Shown: piece by piece, positions 54,661 through 63,622 of the stretch | Position numbering within the stretch: position 1 is the first letter of the stretch | Layout of the letters: each line of letters opens with the position of its first letter | Assembly (NCBI RefSeq): GCF_000427425.1 | Contig: NZ_KE386494.1 | Location: 376,476 to 440,475 of the forward strand | DNA length: 64,000 bases | Reading direction: 5' to 3' | DNA from: Caldanaerobius polysaccharolyticus DSM 13641 | GTDB lineage: Bacteria; Bacillota; Thermoanaerobacteria; Thermoanaerobacterales; Caldanaerobiaceae | The notes under the pieces: generated by a model | Told to the model about the DNA's origin: nothing | Databases searched by the model: none | Seen by the model: only the letters and a program-made list of their open reading frames with translations | Program-made: the position numbers and the translations under genes

Positions 54661-54711
54661 AGTATAAGCGCAGGTCTTGCCCACAATAGCTTAAAGGCCT
54701 GCGCTTATACT
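54661..54711. terminator. Terminator between dapH and the OB-fold gene
   Basis: A 14-bp perfect stem AGTATAAGCGCAGG/CCTGCGCTTATACT around a 23-base loop, beginning at the base after the dapH stop. It serves the convergent gene as well. Confidence 0.85.
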
Positions 54712-54712
54712 T

Positions 54713-55369
54713 TTACAACTGCTCAGCTGCTTTTTCGTCCGCTTCCACTTTTTCCATTTTTGATATAGAGACTTCATACGCGGTTTTAGTCACAACCTCA
54801 TCTTCAGAAATTTTTTTCTGGTATTCCCTGCTTTGAACCCTACCCCATAGCCTGATCCTGTTCCCGATCTCCAACTTTTCACTGTACCTGGCATTTCTTC
54901 CCCAGGCTATCACAGGTATATAGTCGGATTTTTTATACGCTCTGTTAACAGCTATCAGCAAGTCGGTGATTTCTCTACCAAAAGGCGTAGACCTGTAGAC
55001 AGGTTTCTTGCAGATATAGCCGTCAAGGAAAATCTCATTGGGATTTTTAACTACCACGTCGTCGCCGATCACTTTTAAATCCCTTACAAATACCGTAAGC
55101 ACCAAATGCCTTTTGCCGTCCTCTGTTACTCTGTTGTAAGACCTGAGCTGCCCCTCCACCTGTAACCGCGTGCCTCTTTTTATATCCAGACCTTGTATAA
55201 GCCTTTCCGATATAGTCAAAGGCAATAAATCCTTGCTCTCACTTAACCTAGGCACTTCCATAGTGGTGCGGTAAAAGACTTCTCCAAACAGCTCATGATT
55301 GTACTCAAGATCTGATACAAGTTTGCCAACGAGATTGACAACGTTATTTGACAATTGATTCCCCGCCAT
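54713..55369 (-). CDS. Single-stranded DNA-binding protein-like, two tandem OB folds
   Basis: A 218-residue protein made of two SSB-type OB folds. The first is NNVVNLVGKLVSDLEYNHEL to VFVRDLKVIGDD; the second starts NEIFLDGYICKKPVYRSTPF and contains YIPVIAWGRNARYSEKLEIG and RIRLWGRVQSREYQKK. The C-terminus is acidic-rich but lacks the DDxPF tail of true replicative SSB. It may be a specialised or sporulation-related SSB. A terminator separates it from the dap operon. Confidence 0.85.
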   Translation of the reverse strand: MAGNQLSNNVVNLVGKLVSDLEYNHELFGEVFYRTTMEVPRLSESKDLLPLTISERLIQGLDIKRGTRLQVEGQLRSYNRVTEDGKRHLVLTVFVRDLKVIGDDVVVKNPNEIFLDGYICKKPVYRSTPFGREITDLLIAVNRAYKKSDYIPVIAWGRNARYSEKLEIGNRIRLWGRVQSREYQKKISEDEVVTKTAYEVSISKMEKVEADEKAAEQL

Positions 55370-55435
55370 TTCTCTCTCCCCTTCGGTCTTAAGTTTTCTA
55401 TATAAATATATTATTTTTCAGAGTAATTATGATAA

Positions 55436-56407
55436 TTAACTGTAAAGGGCAGCAAATATCTCCTCTTTTCTTTCCGGTTTAACCCTATCGCCTATCAAAA
55501 GAACAACGTCATTTTCCATGGCATTATCAACAGCATAGCGAATAGAATCCACAAAGTTTGAAAAATACACTTCATCCCCGCTGTTTAGATCTTTTAAATT
55601 TTTACCTATCCCAGAATTTAACACGTATACAGCTTTTTTCATGTTTAAAATGTGAAACCAATTTAACACACAATCGCGAACCCGACGATTAGATGCATAA
55701 TCATCCGATAACTGGCATACCACCAGCAACCGGTTGTACTCAATAAACTGCAGCGATTCAAACACGCTGTCAAGACACTTTAAACCCGAACTCCTGTTGT
55801 CGATTACCGTAAATTTATCATCATACACCACTTCCATGCTGTGTTTGGCAACAAAGGATCTCAACGACTCTTTGATGTCCTTCACCTTTCTGCCTATGAG
55901 GATTAAAGCCGTAATTGCGGCAAGGGCATTGTACACCTGAAAAGCTCCTACCGCCTTTACTTCAAAAGGGTATTCAAAGGGTTCAACTACTCTTCCAGCA
56001 AGGGTCGCAATATTTCTTTGAAGACAATAAGTAAATTTGGTATTTTTTCGCGTGCACGATAAACTAGAAGCTGTAATGGTGGACTTGCCGTTTAATCCAA
56101 AAGTAATCACCGGCACTATATTGTTCTCAGACATTACATCAAGTATACGCCTCTCATCTGAATTCACCACAAATGTTTTGCCGTGGGAAACGCCTTTAAT
56201 CAACTGTTTTATCCCGTCATTTACTTCAAGAGAACTATAGGGGTTGAGAAAAAGGTACACGTCGTTATTGTAGAATTCGTTCTTTGACAGGATATCATCA
56301 GAATTCATTTCACTAATCGCAGGAGTCTCAGACCTACACGCCGATTTTATCATGTCGCAAGTTGTAGACTTTCCCAATTCTCCTATTACAGCTATCCTAT
56401 AATCCAC
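55436..56407 (-). CDS. Mur-ligase-like protein lacking the UDP-binding N-domain
   Basis: About 323 residues. It opens directly with a P-loop-like strand, RIAVIGELGKSTTCDMIKSA, so the UDP-sugar-binding domain of MurC-F is missing. The centre resembles the Mur middle domain (VITFGLNGKSTITASS, then VKAVGAFQVYNALAAITALI). The end resembles the C-domain (VIDNRSSGLKCLDSVFESLQ, VLLIGDRVKPERKEEIFAAL). The first loop, GELGKST, replaces the standard GTNGKT, and acceptor-substrate residues are not obvious. It may be a small-molecule ligase or a degenerate homologue. The GTG at 56407 is nine bases behind AAAGGAG; an ATG at 56413 is the alternative. Confidence 0.7.
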   Translation of the reverse strand: MDYRIAVIGELGKSTTCDMIKSACRSETPAISEMNSDDILSKNEFYNNDVYLFLNPYSSLEVNDGIKQLIKGVSHGKTFVVNSDERRILDVMSENNIVPVITFGLNGKSTITASSLSCTRKNTKFTYCLQRNIATLAGRVVEPFEYPFEVKAVGAFQVYNALAAITALILIGRKVKDIKESLRSFVAKHSMEVVYDDKFTVIDNRSSGLKCLDSVFESLQFIEYNRLLVVCQLSDDYASNRRVRDCVLNWFHILNMKKAVYVLNSGIGKNLKDLNSGDEVYFSNFVDSIRYAVDNAMENDVVLLIGDRVKPERKEEIFAALYS

Positions 56408-56495
56408 AGCCATCAACTCCTTTAAAGCTGGTATTATTATATTAATCAAAGCCACAGATATTTATGTATAAAAAAACAGCAGGATAAACCTGCTG

Positions 56496-57266
56496 TTATC
56501 TGGCAAAAATATGATTGCCTATTTGAGTTACAATCGCTCTGGACCAGATCCACGGCGAAGAAACCTTAGCTGGATTGTAGTAATAAAGTGCTCCACCGGT
56601 GGGATCCCATCCGCTTAGCGCTGCATCGGCCGCTTTAAATGCCTCTTCATCAGGCTCCATGTAAAATTGCCCATCCATAACCGCAGTAAAAGCATAAGGT
56701 TGGAATATAACTCCTGCTATAGTATTAGGAAACCTTGGATCTTTTACTCTGTTCAATATAACCGCGCCTATTGCGACCTGACCTTCAAAGCTTTCACCGC
56801 GGGCCTCAGCGTATATTATCTTCGCCAGTAAATACCTATCCTGTGCGTAATTTGCATTATGGTTTGAAGCTCCACCTGAACTTGCCGCAACCCTTGGTAT
56901 TATCAACTGTTGACCCGATACAATATAATCGCTCCAATAATTATTTGCCATCTTTATATCATTAACTGAAATGCCGTACTTTGATGCGATATCAGACAAC
57001 GTCTCTCCATAGCTTACTGTATAAACGTCTCCATTTACAGGTATATAAAGTTTCTGGCCAGGCGTAATCAAATCGCTCCCCAGGCCATTCTCGCTTTTAA
57101 TCGCATCCACGCTGGTGCCATACCAGCTAGCGATATCGTAGAGGGATTCGCCGCTACTCACCACGTGTTCCTTTGATGCAGCAAGCGCTTGCAGCGGCAT
57201 CGCTATTGATGTAATCAAAACAGCGATAGACAAGATAATACATGCTACTTTTTTGTTCCTTATCAT
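56496..57266 (-). CDS. Spore cortex-lytic enzyme-like cell wall hydrolase (SleB/CwlJ) with two LysM domains
   Basis: A 256-residue exported protein. The signal peptide ends near ALAASKEH. Two LysM peptidoglycan-binding repeats follow (HVVSSGESLYDIASWYGTSV and TVSYGETLSDIASKYGISV), then the Hydrolase_2 domain with LLAKIIYAEARGESFEGQVA, the catalytic Glu and AVILNRVKDPRFP. Family members degrade cortex during germination or remodel the wall. The ATG at 57266 is nine bases from GAAAGGA. Confidence 0.9.
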   Translation of the reverse strand: MIRNKKVACIILSIAVLITSIAMPLQALAASKEHVVSSGESLYDIASWYGTSVDAIKSENGLGSDLITPGQKLYIPVNGDVYTVSYGETLSDIASKYGISVNDIKMANNYWSDYIVSGQQLIIPRVAASSGGASNHNANYAQDRYLLAKIIYAEARGESFEGQVAIGAVILNRVKDPRFPNTIAGVIFQPYAFTAVMDGQFYMEPDEEAFKAADAALSGWDPTGGALYYYNPAKVSSPWIWSRAIVTQIGNHIFAR

Positions 57267-57498
57267 CGGCATCATTCCTTTCTAATAAAATTGCCGTGGC
57301 AGGCATGGCATGCAACTGCTAATATTATATATCTAAAAATATATTTTGTCATATATCATATTTGGGCATTATAATCCATATCAATTGATATACTGCCATA
57401 TAATCATTTATACTCCTTTTTTCTCATGTATAATAGGTGATACCATTATATGGCGCACATTTAAAGCAAAGTTAAAGCTTGCAAAAACCTCGTACCCT

Positions 57499-57527
57499 GC
57501 ATTAAAAATCTATAAAAGCACATATTA
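57499..57527 (+). promoter_or_regulatory. Sigma-G-like promoter of the SASP gene
   Basis: GCATTA, a 16-base spacer and CATATTA. This fits the forespore sigma-G pattern (GHATR, then CATWHTA) better than a sigma-A promoter and suits a SASP gene 32 bases downstream. Confidence 0.6.
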
Positions 57528-57559
57528 TAAATGCAGCCTATAATCGAGGAGGCATTAAA

Positions 57560-57802
57560 ATGGCTAAGGGAAGTATGAACAAACAACAGATGGTTCCGCA
57601 GGCCCATCAGGCCCTCGACAATATGAAGTACGAAATAGCTGCTCAATTAGGTCTTCCTGTAAAACAAGGTTCAGAAGACTACTGGGGCAACCTCACGGCG
57701 AGGGACTGCGGCGCTGTAGGCGGCCATATGGTCAGGAAAATGATAAGCTGGGCAGAACAAGCCATGGCCAATAATACACCTGGTTCTCAAATGCCCAAAT
57801 AA
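57560..57802 (+). CDS. Alpha/beta-type small acid-soluble spore protein
   Basis: An 80-residue DNA-binding spore protein that protects forespore DNA. Family motifs are ALDNMKYEIAAQLGLPVKQG, with the GPR-protease cleavage site at the KYEIA segment, and GNLTARDCGAVGGHMVRKMI. CGAGGAGG precedes the ATG. It carries an N-terminal extension MAKGSMNKQQM and an unusual cysteine in the second motif (RDCGAVGG) where serine or alanine is typical. Confidence 0.95.
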   Translation: MAKGSMNKQQMVPQAHQALDNMKYEIAAQLGLPVKQGSEDYWGNLTARDCGAVGGHMVRKMISWAEQAMANNTPGSQMPK

Positions 57803-57815
57803 AATATGGAGTAAA

Positions 57816-57846
57816 AAAAGAGAAGTGGTTATTACCCTTCTCTTTT
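57816..57846 (+). terminator. Terminator after the SASP gene
   Basis: Stem AAAAGAGAAG/CTTCTCTTTT with an 11-base loop, 14 bases downstream of the SASP stop codon. Confidence 0.75.
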
Positions 57847-57875
57847 ATGATATAATGGTTAATAGGTGATGGGAT

Positions 57876-58418
57876 GTGATAAACAGCACACAGGAATTAG
57901 CTGAAAACAAATTGTTGATTTTGTACGTGCTGCAGAGGGCCGGTTTGCCGCTAAGCAACGAGCAAATATCAGAAATCATGATGGACACAGAGAGCATGAA
58001 TTATTTCTTATTGCAGCAATTCCTGGGCGAACTGCAAAGCAGCGAACATCTTTTTTTCGATACAAAAAAGTCTTGTTATTATATAACGCCTAAAGGTACC
58101 AATACCCTAAACCTCTTTTTACACCTTATAGACGAGGACAAGCGAAAGCGACTGGACAGATACATAGTTATAAACAGAGAGAGATTTAAACGGGAATTAC
58201 AGATAACAGCAGACTACAAGCAGATAGCTAAAGACCAGTTCATCGTAACATGCAAGGTGGAAGAAAACAATATCACACTTATAGAACTTAAACTAAACGT
58301 GGTGACAAAGGAGCAAGCAAAATTGCTCTGCAGCAAATGGAACAATAAGGCACAGAAAATCTACGCTAATGTGATCCGCGAACTAACAGAAGACGAAAAC
58401 ATTGATAAAAAGCCCTAA
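57876..58418 (+). CDS. DUF4364-family protein
   Basis: A 180-residue cytosolic protein of unknown function, common in Clostridia. The N-terminal third looks like a winged helix ([20 protein letters not shown], then [11 protein letters not shown]). The rest is mixed alpha/beta with basic residues and an acidic end. A GTG start follows AGGTGATGGG. It converges on uvrB with a 4-base overlap; the shared terminator hairpin encodes the last codons of both. Confidence 0.82.
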   Translation: MINSTQELAENKLLILYVLQRAGLPLSNEQISEIMMDTESMNYFLLQQFLGELQSSEHLFFDTKKSCYYITPKGTNTLNLFLHLIDEDKRKRLDRYIVINRERFKRELQITADYKQIAKDQFIVTCKVEENNITLIELKLNVVTKEQAKLLCSKWNNKAQKIYANVIRELTEDENIDKKP

Positions 58419-58435
58419 CTGGATAGGGCTTTTTT
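58407..58435. terminator. Shared terminator of DUF4364 and uvrB
   Basis: A 10-bp stem AAAAGCCCTA/TAGGGCTTTT with a 7-base loop and T/A runs on both sides. The two overlapping stop codons lie within its left arm. Confidence 0.85.
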
Positions 58436-60475
58436 GCTTTTTGATTTCTTTCGACGGCTGTTACCTAAGGGCTGTACGTTTTCAATTTTAGATTTCAACT
58501 CGAATATCCTGTCCCTTAGCTCCGCCGCCTTCTCAAATTCCAGGTTCTCAGCTGCCTTTTTCATCTGCTCTTCTAGCAAAGCAATTGTCTCTTTTATTTG
58601 ACTTTCAGCTAAAGCACCCATTTCAACCTTAGAGCGTTTATTTTCACCGGCTTTATACTCTTTCACATCTTCTGCTACAATCGTAGCTTCTATGATGTCT
58701 CGAACAGACTTGGAAATGGTCCTGGGTACTATGCCGTTTTCTTCATTGTACTTCATCTGAATCTGTCGCCTTCGGTTGGTCTCTGAAATAGCCCTCCGCA
58801 TAGAGTCGGTTATCTCATCAGCGTACATTATTACGCGTCCTTCCGCGTTTCTGGCGGCCCTTCCAATTGTCTGGATAAGCGACGTCTCTGATCTCAAAAA
58901 TCCCTCTTTATCTGCGTCCAAAATAGCTACCAACGAGACCTCAGGAATGTCAAGGCCTTCTCTCAGCAGATTTATGCCTATGAGCACGTCAAACTTTCCC
59001 AGCCTTAAATCCCTAACGATTTCCATCCTCTCTATAGTGTCAATATCTGAGTGCAAATACCTGACCTTTACGCCCACATCTTTCAGGTAATCGGTTAAAT
59101 CCTCGGCCATCTTCTTGGTAAGAGTTGTAATTAATACGCGGTTTCCCTTGTTTATGGTCTTCTTTATCTCACCTATGAGATCGTCGATCTGTCCTTTTAC
59201 AGGTCGCACCTCAACAGCAGGATCCACAAGGCCCGTAGGCCTTATAATCTGCTCCACCACCTGAGACGAATGTTTAAGCTCGTATTCACCGGGAGTAGCA
59301 GATACGAATATCAGTTGATTGATCTTCTCCTCAAACTCGTGAAATTTAAGAGGTCTGTTATCATAAGCAGAAGGCAACCTGAACCCATATTCCACTAGCG
59401 CATCTTTGCGAGATTTATCCCCGTGGTACATTCCCCTTATTTGCGGTATGGTTACATGGGATTCATCTATAAACATCAAAAAGTCATCGGGGAAATAATC
59501 TATAAGGGTAAAGGGCGGACTCCCTGGAGGTCTACCTGACAGATGCCTGGAGTAGTTCTCTATTCCCTGGCAGTAGCCTACCTCTTTTAGCATCTCTATA
59601 TCGTACATAGTACGCTGTTTTAGCCTCTGCGCCTCCACCAGCTTGCCCTGAGACTCCAGCTCCTTTAAGCGCTGTTCAAGCTCGGCCTTTATGCTTTCTA
59701 TAGCCCTATCCAGCTTGTCTTTAGATGTAGCATAATGGGAAGCAGGGAATATAGACACATGGTTTCTAAGGCCCACGATTTCTCCTGTTAAAACGTCAAT
59801 CTCCGATATCCTGTCCACCTCATCGCCAAACAACTCTATCCTTATAGCCCTGTCGGCAGAAGAGGCAGGAAATACTTCTATTATGTCACCTCTTACGCGG
59901 AATTTACCTCTTGTAAAGTTCACGTCATTTCTCTCATATTGTATGTCTACAAGCCTCTTTAGTATCTCATCGCGGCTTTTTATCATGCCAGGCCTTAATG
60001 ACAGGGTCATATTGGCATAATCTATAGGATCACCCAAGCCGTATATGCACGACACACTGGCCACTATGATAACATCTCGCCTTTCAAAAAGGGCAGATGT
60101 AGCCGAGTGCCTTAATTTATCTATCTCGTCGTTTATCGAGGCGTCTTTTTCGATGTACGTGTCGGTCTGAGGAACATAAGCTTCAGGCTGATAATAGTCG
60201 TAATAGCTCACAAAGTACTCCACAGCGTTATTGGGGAAAAACTCCCTGAACTCACTACAAAGCTGCGCTGCTAGCGTCTTATTGTGAGCTATAACCAGCG
60301 TAGGTTTTTGAACCTCCTGAATGATATTCGCCATGGTAAAAGTCTTACCAGAGCCAGTAACTCCCAAAAGAGTCTGAAATTTATATCCTTTTCTCACACC
60401 ATCGCTGAGCTTTTTTATAGCCTGAGGTTGATCCCCCGTAGGCTTATAATCAGACACTATTTTAAACTCTCCCAC
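58415..60475 (-). CDS. uvrB: Excinuclease ABC subunit B
   Basis: The 686-residue damage-verification helicase of nucleotide excision repair. It has Walker [15 protein letters not shown] and the beta-hairpin region [20 protein letters not shown]. Also present are the [17 protein letters not shown] box, helicase motifs [14 protein letters not shown] and [12 protein letters not shown], and a C-terminal UVR motif [21 protein letters not shown] start follows AGGTGG. uvrA and uvrC are not adjacent in the window. Confidence 0.97.
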   Translation of the reverse strand: MGEFKIVSDYKPTGDQPQAIKKLSDGVRKGYKFQTLLGVTGSGKTFTMANIIQEVQKPTLVIAHNKTLAAQLCSEFREFFPNNAVEYFVSYYDYYQPEAYVPQTDTYIEKDASINDEIDKLRHSATSALFERRDVIIVASVSCIYGLGDPIDYANMTLSLRPGMIKSRDEILKRLVDIQYERNDVNFTRGKFRVRGDIIEVFPASSADRAIRIELFGDEVDRISEIDVLTGEIVGLRNHVSIFPASHYATSKDKLDRAIESIKAELEQRLKELESQGKLVEAQRLKQRTMYDIEMLKEVGYCQGIENYSRHLSGRPPGSPPFTLIDYFPDDFLMFIDESHVTIPQIRGMYHGDKSRKDALVEYGFRLPSAYDNRPLKFHEFEEKINQLIFVSATPGEYELKHSSQVVEQIIRPTGLVDPAVEVRPVKGQIDDLIGEIKKTINKGNRVLITTLTKKMAEDLTDYLKDVGVKVRYLHSDIDTIERMEIVRDLRLGKFDVLIGINLLREGLDIPEVSLVAILDADKEGFLRSETSLIQTIGRAARNAEGRVIMYADEITDSMRRAISETNRRRQIQMKYNEENGIVPRTISKSVRDIIEATIVAEDVKEYKAGENKRSKVEMGALAESQIKETIALLEEQMKKAAENLEFEKAAELRDRIFELKSKIENVQPLGNSRRKKSKSKKALSS

Positions 60476-60511
60476 AATATCACCACCTTTCTTGAGTTTC
60501 TACACCGTATG

Positions 60512-61066
60512 TCACCCTATTTTTCTCTTCAATGTCCTGAGCTCTCTTTCATGATCGCCGTACATGGCACTTAAACTCTCCTGTCCATCATACAAGATAT
60601 CTAATCTCTTATTTATTTTCTCAAAGTTTTCGTTTATTTTACCCTCCAATTTCGCCATGGCAATTTTTATTCCATCAGTTTCCGCTTTCTGAATTTCCGA
60701 TGCCTCTTTTAAAGCTCTCAGTATCTGACCATGTTCTTCCTGCTGCACCTTGATCCACTTTATATCCTCTCTCATGGACTTCTGCTCTTGCTGCAGCTGC
60801 CTTATATCTTCTCTCATTGACTTCTGTTCTTGCTGCAGCCCCTTTATGTCTTCTCTCATGGATTTCTGCTCTTGTTGCAACTGCCTTATGTCTTCTCTCA
60901 TGGATTTCTGCTCTTGCTGCAGCCCCTTTATGTCTTCTCTCATAGATTTCTGCTCTTGTTGCAACTGCCTTATGTCTTCTCTCATGGATTTCTGCTCTTG
61001 CTGCAGCCCCTTTATGTCTACCTGAATGTTTTTCAGTATTTCCAATATAAGCTCTTCATTTGCCAT
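60512..61066 (-). CDS. Coiled-coil protein built from six identical 14-residue repeats
   Basis: A 184-residue protein, cytosolic by lack of signal. After EELILEILKNIQVDIK come six copies of LQQEQKSMREDI separated alternately by KG and RQ. The end is less repetitive and helical (VQQEEHGQILRALKEASEIQ ... HERELRTLKRKIG). Two heptads per repeat predict a long parallel coiled coil. The function is unknown; similar proteins have been named phage tail fibre- or t-SNARE-like, which I do not endorse. The ATG at 61066 lies behind GGGAGGG. Confidence 0.8.
   Translation of the reverse strand: MANEELILEILKNIQVDIKGLQQEQKSMREDIRQLQQEQKSMREDIKGLQQEQKSMREDIRQLQQEQKSMREDIKGLQQEQKSMREDIRQLQQEQKSMREDIKWIKVQQEEHGQILRALKEASEIQKAETDGIKIAMAKLEGKINENFEKINKRLDILYDGQESLSAMYGDHERELRTLKRKIG
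60768..61019. repeat. 42-bp tandem repeat (84-bp higher-order unit) within the coiled-coil gene
   Basis: Six near-identical 42-bp units encode the 14-residue repeat. Alternate units differ at the KG/RQ junction, so the DNA has an 84-bp period. Near-identity at silent positions points to recent expansion or homogenisation. Confidence 0.85.
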
Positions 61067-61458
61067 AAGCACCCTCCCCCATCGCCTATCCTCAAGTAAT
61101 ATTATATCATTTATTTACACGTTAAAAAAAAGATTAAAATATTTTTATCAAGAAACAAGAAAATTCCTATATGCATATCTTTCTTTTGATTCTCTTGGCA
61201 ACAGTGGCATAATCTAGCGCGTCCAAAAACCCACATTCACTTGTATTATAGCATATATACGCTTACGCAAATAGTAGTTGTTCAGTTCCATATACGTCAA
61301 AAGACGATCACTACACCTGCTCTTCATGGTCAATGCGCATTGTTAAAATAAATTGCAGGCAAAAAACAAAGACCAAGAAATCCCTTATAATAAAAAGGAA
61401 TCCTTGATCTTCTAGTAATAAATATAGAAAAGTAACTAAATTCGATTTCATATATAAT
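61067..61458. other. Intergenic region without a recognised gene
   Basis: A TATAAT-like box (61101-61106, minus) may serve the coiled-coil gene. An imperfect hairpin with GGATTTCTTGG/CAAGGATTCC arms (about 61370-61412) probably terminates the binding-protein transcript on the minus strand. No open reading frame or RNA was recognised in the rest. Confidence 0.5.
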
Positions 61459-63134
61459 CTATTTTCTTTTATTATACCTTTCCAGTGCTGCGTTCTCTAT
61501 CTTTACAGCCTCATCTATGCCCATGCTTTTTATCGTATTTACGTATTTACTCCATGTGCTGTCATTAATCGGCTCTTTGCCCATTATAAACTTACCCATC
61601 ATCTCTAACTGATACGTATTGACCTGATTCATTATAGATGCCAACCTCTGGCTTTCTTCTTCCGTAGGTGTTATAGGCGGTAGAGTAAGAGAAGAGTCCG
61701 CATTTAACCACGTTTTCAGTCCTGCTTCTTTCTGTTGAGGAAATACCATTTGCTGCTCATTATACCTGGCATCTTGATCAAACGGGCCGGAAATACCAGA
61801 CACAGGAGTCCATTGAAACAACGCCTGAGTAAACGCCAAGCCTTGAGGGTTTTTGGTAATAATGTCAGTATACTTTGGATATCCGTTTACCATCTTATAG
61901 CTCTGCCCTTCTATACCAAAATTCATAAGCATATGGCCTTCTTGGCTGTACTGGTAATCAATCCACTCTACTGTTTCTCTGAGGTACTTGTTCTTCGAAC
62001 TTATAGCAACGCCACTACCCATAACTTTAAGATCTAAGTTTGTAGTAGTATATGGCTTTCCCCCTGGTCCTACAGGCCACGGCGCTCCTACAAGGTCAAA
62101 ATTTGGCTGTTTTGGCTTCATCAACGTCAAGTATCTACCCATATTACCGCTCATTAAACCGAAATATGAACCTGCAAGATTATTTGTAACTTTGAAATCA
62201 AAGGCTTTATTATCATTGATAGCAATATCCTGGTCTATAAGCTTTTCCTTATACCACTGAGCCATGGTCTTGAGAAAATCCCTGTAAGCTGGTTGTATGG
62301 GGCCGTAATTTATCTTGTCATTGTCCATGTAAAAGCCGTTTAATATGCCCCACGCTGGTGCAAAATTTCCTAAACTCGATATCCCTTGGCCATTAGAACC
62401 GCTACCCGTAAAGGGTATTTCATCTCTTTTACCGTTACCATTAGGATCTTTGTCTCTAAAAGTCACCAGCACATTGTACCATTCATCAATTGTTTTTGGA
62501 ACCTGCAAACCCAATTTATCCAGCCAGTCTTTCCTAAATTGCGGTCCCCAGTTGGCATGCATTACAGCACCAGCGGTACGTAACCACGGAAACATGTATA
62601 TTGTTCCATCATCCAATTCTGCTTGCTTCCTCACCTCGGCATTTTCTTCCAAAATTTTCTTAAAATTAGGCGCATATTTGTCTATAAGATCATTTACTTT
62701 ATAATTGAACCATCGCTTAGTGCTTTTCCTGGGCCACCGGGAATAGTCCTCCAGCTATAATAGATCATATCCGGCAGATTATTTGAAGCCATCATCAAGT
62801 TAAATTGGTCACTTTCCTGCCCTATCGGAGGATGTATCGGAGGATGTAAAAACTTTATGTGAATTCCCGTGCGTTTCTCCAGCTCTTGATAAGCTTTTAT
62901 TTCGCCATAGTCTTTCATCGTTGCAGCTCCTTTTGAATCCATAGGTACCCAATACGTCAATGTAAGCGGTTCTTTAACTATGGGAAGTTTTATCTCCGTT
63001 ATCTTATCGCTCTGACTGCTCTTGGCAGAAGAGCTCTTTTCGCCGCTCGATGACTGTTTGCTTCCACACGCCGTAAAAACTGAAAGCGCGAAAATCACAC
63101 ACAACACTATAATTAACGCTCTTTTAAGTGTCAT
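61459..63134 (-). pseudogene. Extracellular sugar/oligosaccharide-binding lipoprotein, frameshifted
   Basis: The N-terminal part has a signal peptide with lipobox FTACGSKQ and then a mature region (TEIKLPIVKEPLTLTYWVPM) up to DGSIIK, where a stop occurs. The remainder continues in another frame (VNDLIDKYAPNFKKILEENA) without a gap and includes WLRTAGAVMHANWGPQFRKD and RKDWLDKLGLQVPKTIDEW, typical of LipO-like family 1 binding proteins. A single missing base at AAGTAAATG (probably a G restoring AAG GTA AAT) explains the break. The total would be about 558 residues, the normal length. It may be a real frameshift or a sequencing error. No permease is adjacent in the window. Confidence 0.82.
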
Positions 63135-63408
63135 TTATAATCTCCCCCTCTTAATTCTTTACTCACTTATCGTTCCTATCATTCTCCTTTTACAAAATAT
63201 TTTAGTTCACCCCCCTCACCACAGGCTGTAGGTATCGTTTTCCCTATCGTGATTTATACTGCATATCACACTCCTTCATCCATCTTTGGCACCATATCCT
63301 TTTGCAGGTAGAATCACATATCTGTTATATCATATTAGTTTTACATTGGTATTGTGATTGTTTTTGTATTCAGAATTTTTCCGCTATTTCTTCTTATTGT
63401 TAATTATA

Positions 63409-63437
63409 TTGACATTTTTGCCATAAATTTATATAAT
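63409..63437 (+). promoter_or_regulatory. Consensus promoter of the amylopullulanase gene
   Basis: TTGACA, a 17-base spacer and TATAAT, a full match to the sigma-A consensus, about 185 bases upstream of the start codon. Confidence 0.8.
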
Positions 63438-63443
63438 GGAAGT

Positions 63444-63535
63444 GAAATCGGTTGCACAATATTTTGCACAAATATAATTTATATGTAGGTAATATAATCT
63501 ATAGCTAAATAATACTCTAGAAATCGATTGCACAA
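63444..63535 (+). promoter_or_regulatory. LacI-family-like repeated operator
   Basis: GAAATCGGTTGCACAA (63444-63459) and GAAATCGATTGCACAA (63520-63535) are 16-base direct repeats with one mismatch, starting 76 bases apart. A further TTTTGCACAA lies just after the first copy. The CGATTGCA core resembles half of LacI/GalR-family operators. The first copy begins about where transcription should start. Confidence 0.55.
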
Positions 63536-63622
63536 GGAGGTGGTTTTTAGCATGCATTAGATAAACTTTTTTACCTATAATTCTCTTCTGCAATGAGCTA
63601 AATTCAGAAAAGGGGGATCAAA

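Larger units (their letters stand above)
63135..63622. other. Divergent regulatory region, lipoprotein to amylopullulanase
   Basis: 488 bases without a gene. The right half holds a consensus promoter, two copies of a LacI-like repeat and a strong ribosome site followed by a two-codon frame. In the left half, facing the lipoprotein gene, no convincing promoter was identified. Confidence 0.6.

Noticed and set aside
60768-61019. Possible CRISPR-like array
   Set aside because: The repeats are contiguous, in frame and coding, with no unique spacers.
60750-61025. A 91-codon plus-strand frame rich in cysteine and serine opposite the coiled-coil gene
   Set aside because: It is the antisense image of the 42-bp repeat, with no ribosome site. 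Its cysteine periodicity is a by-product of the repeat.
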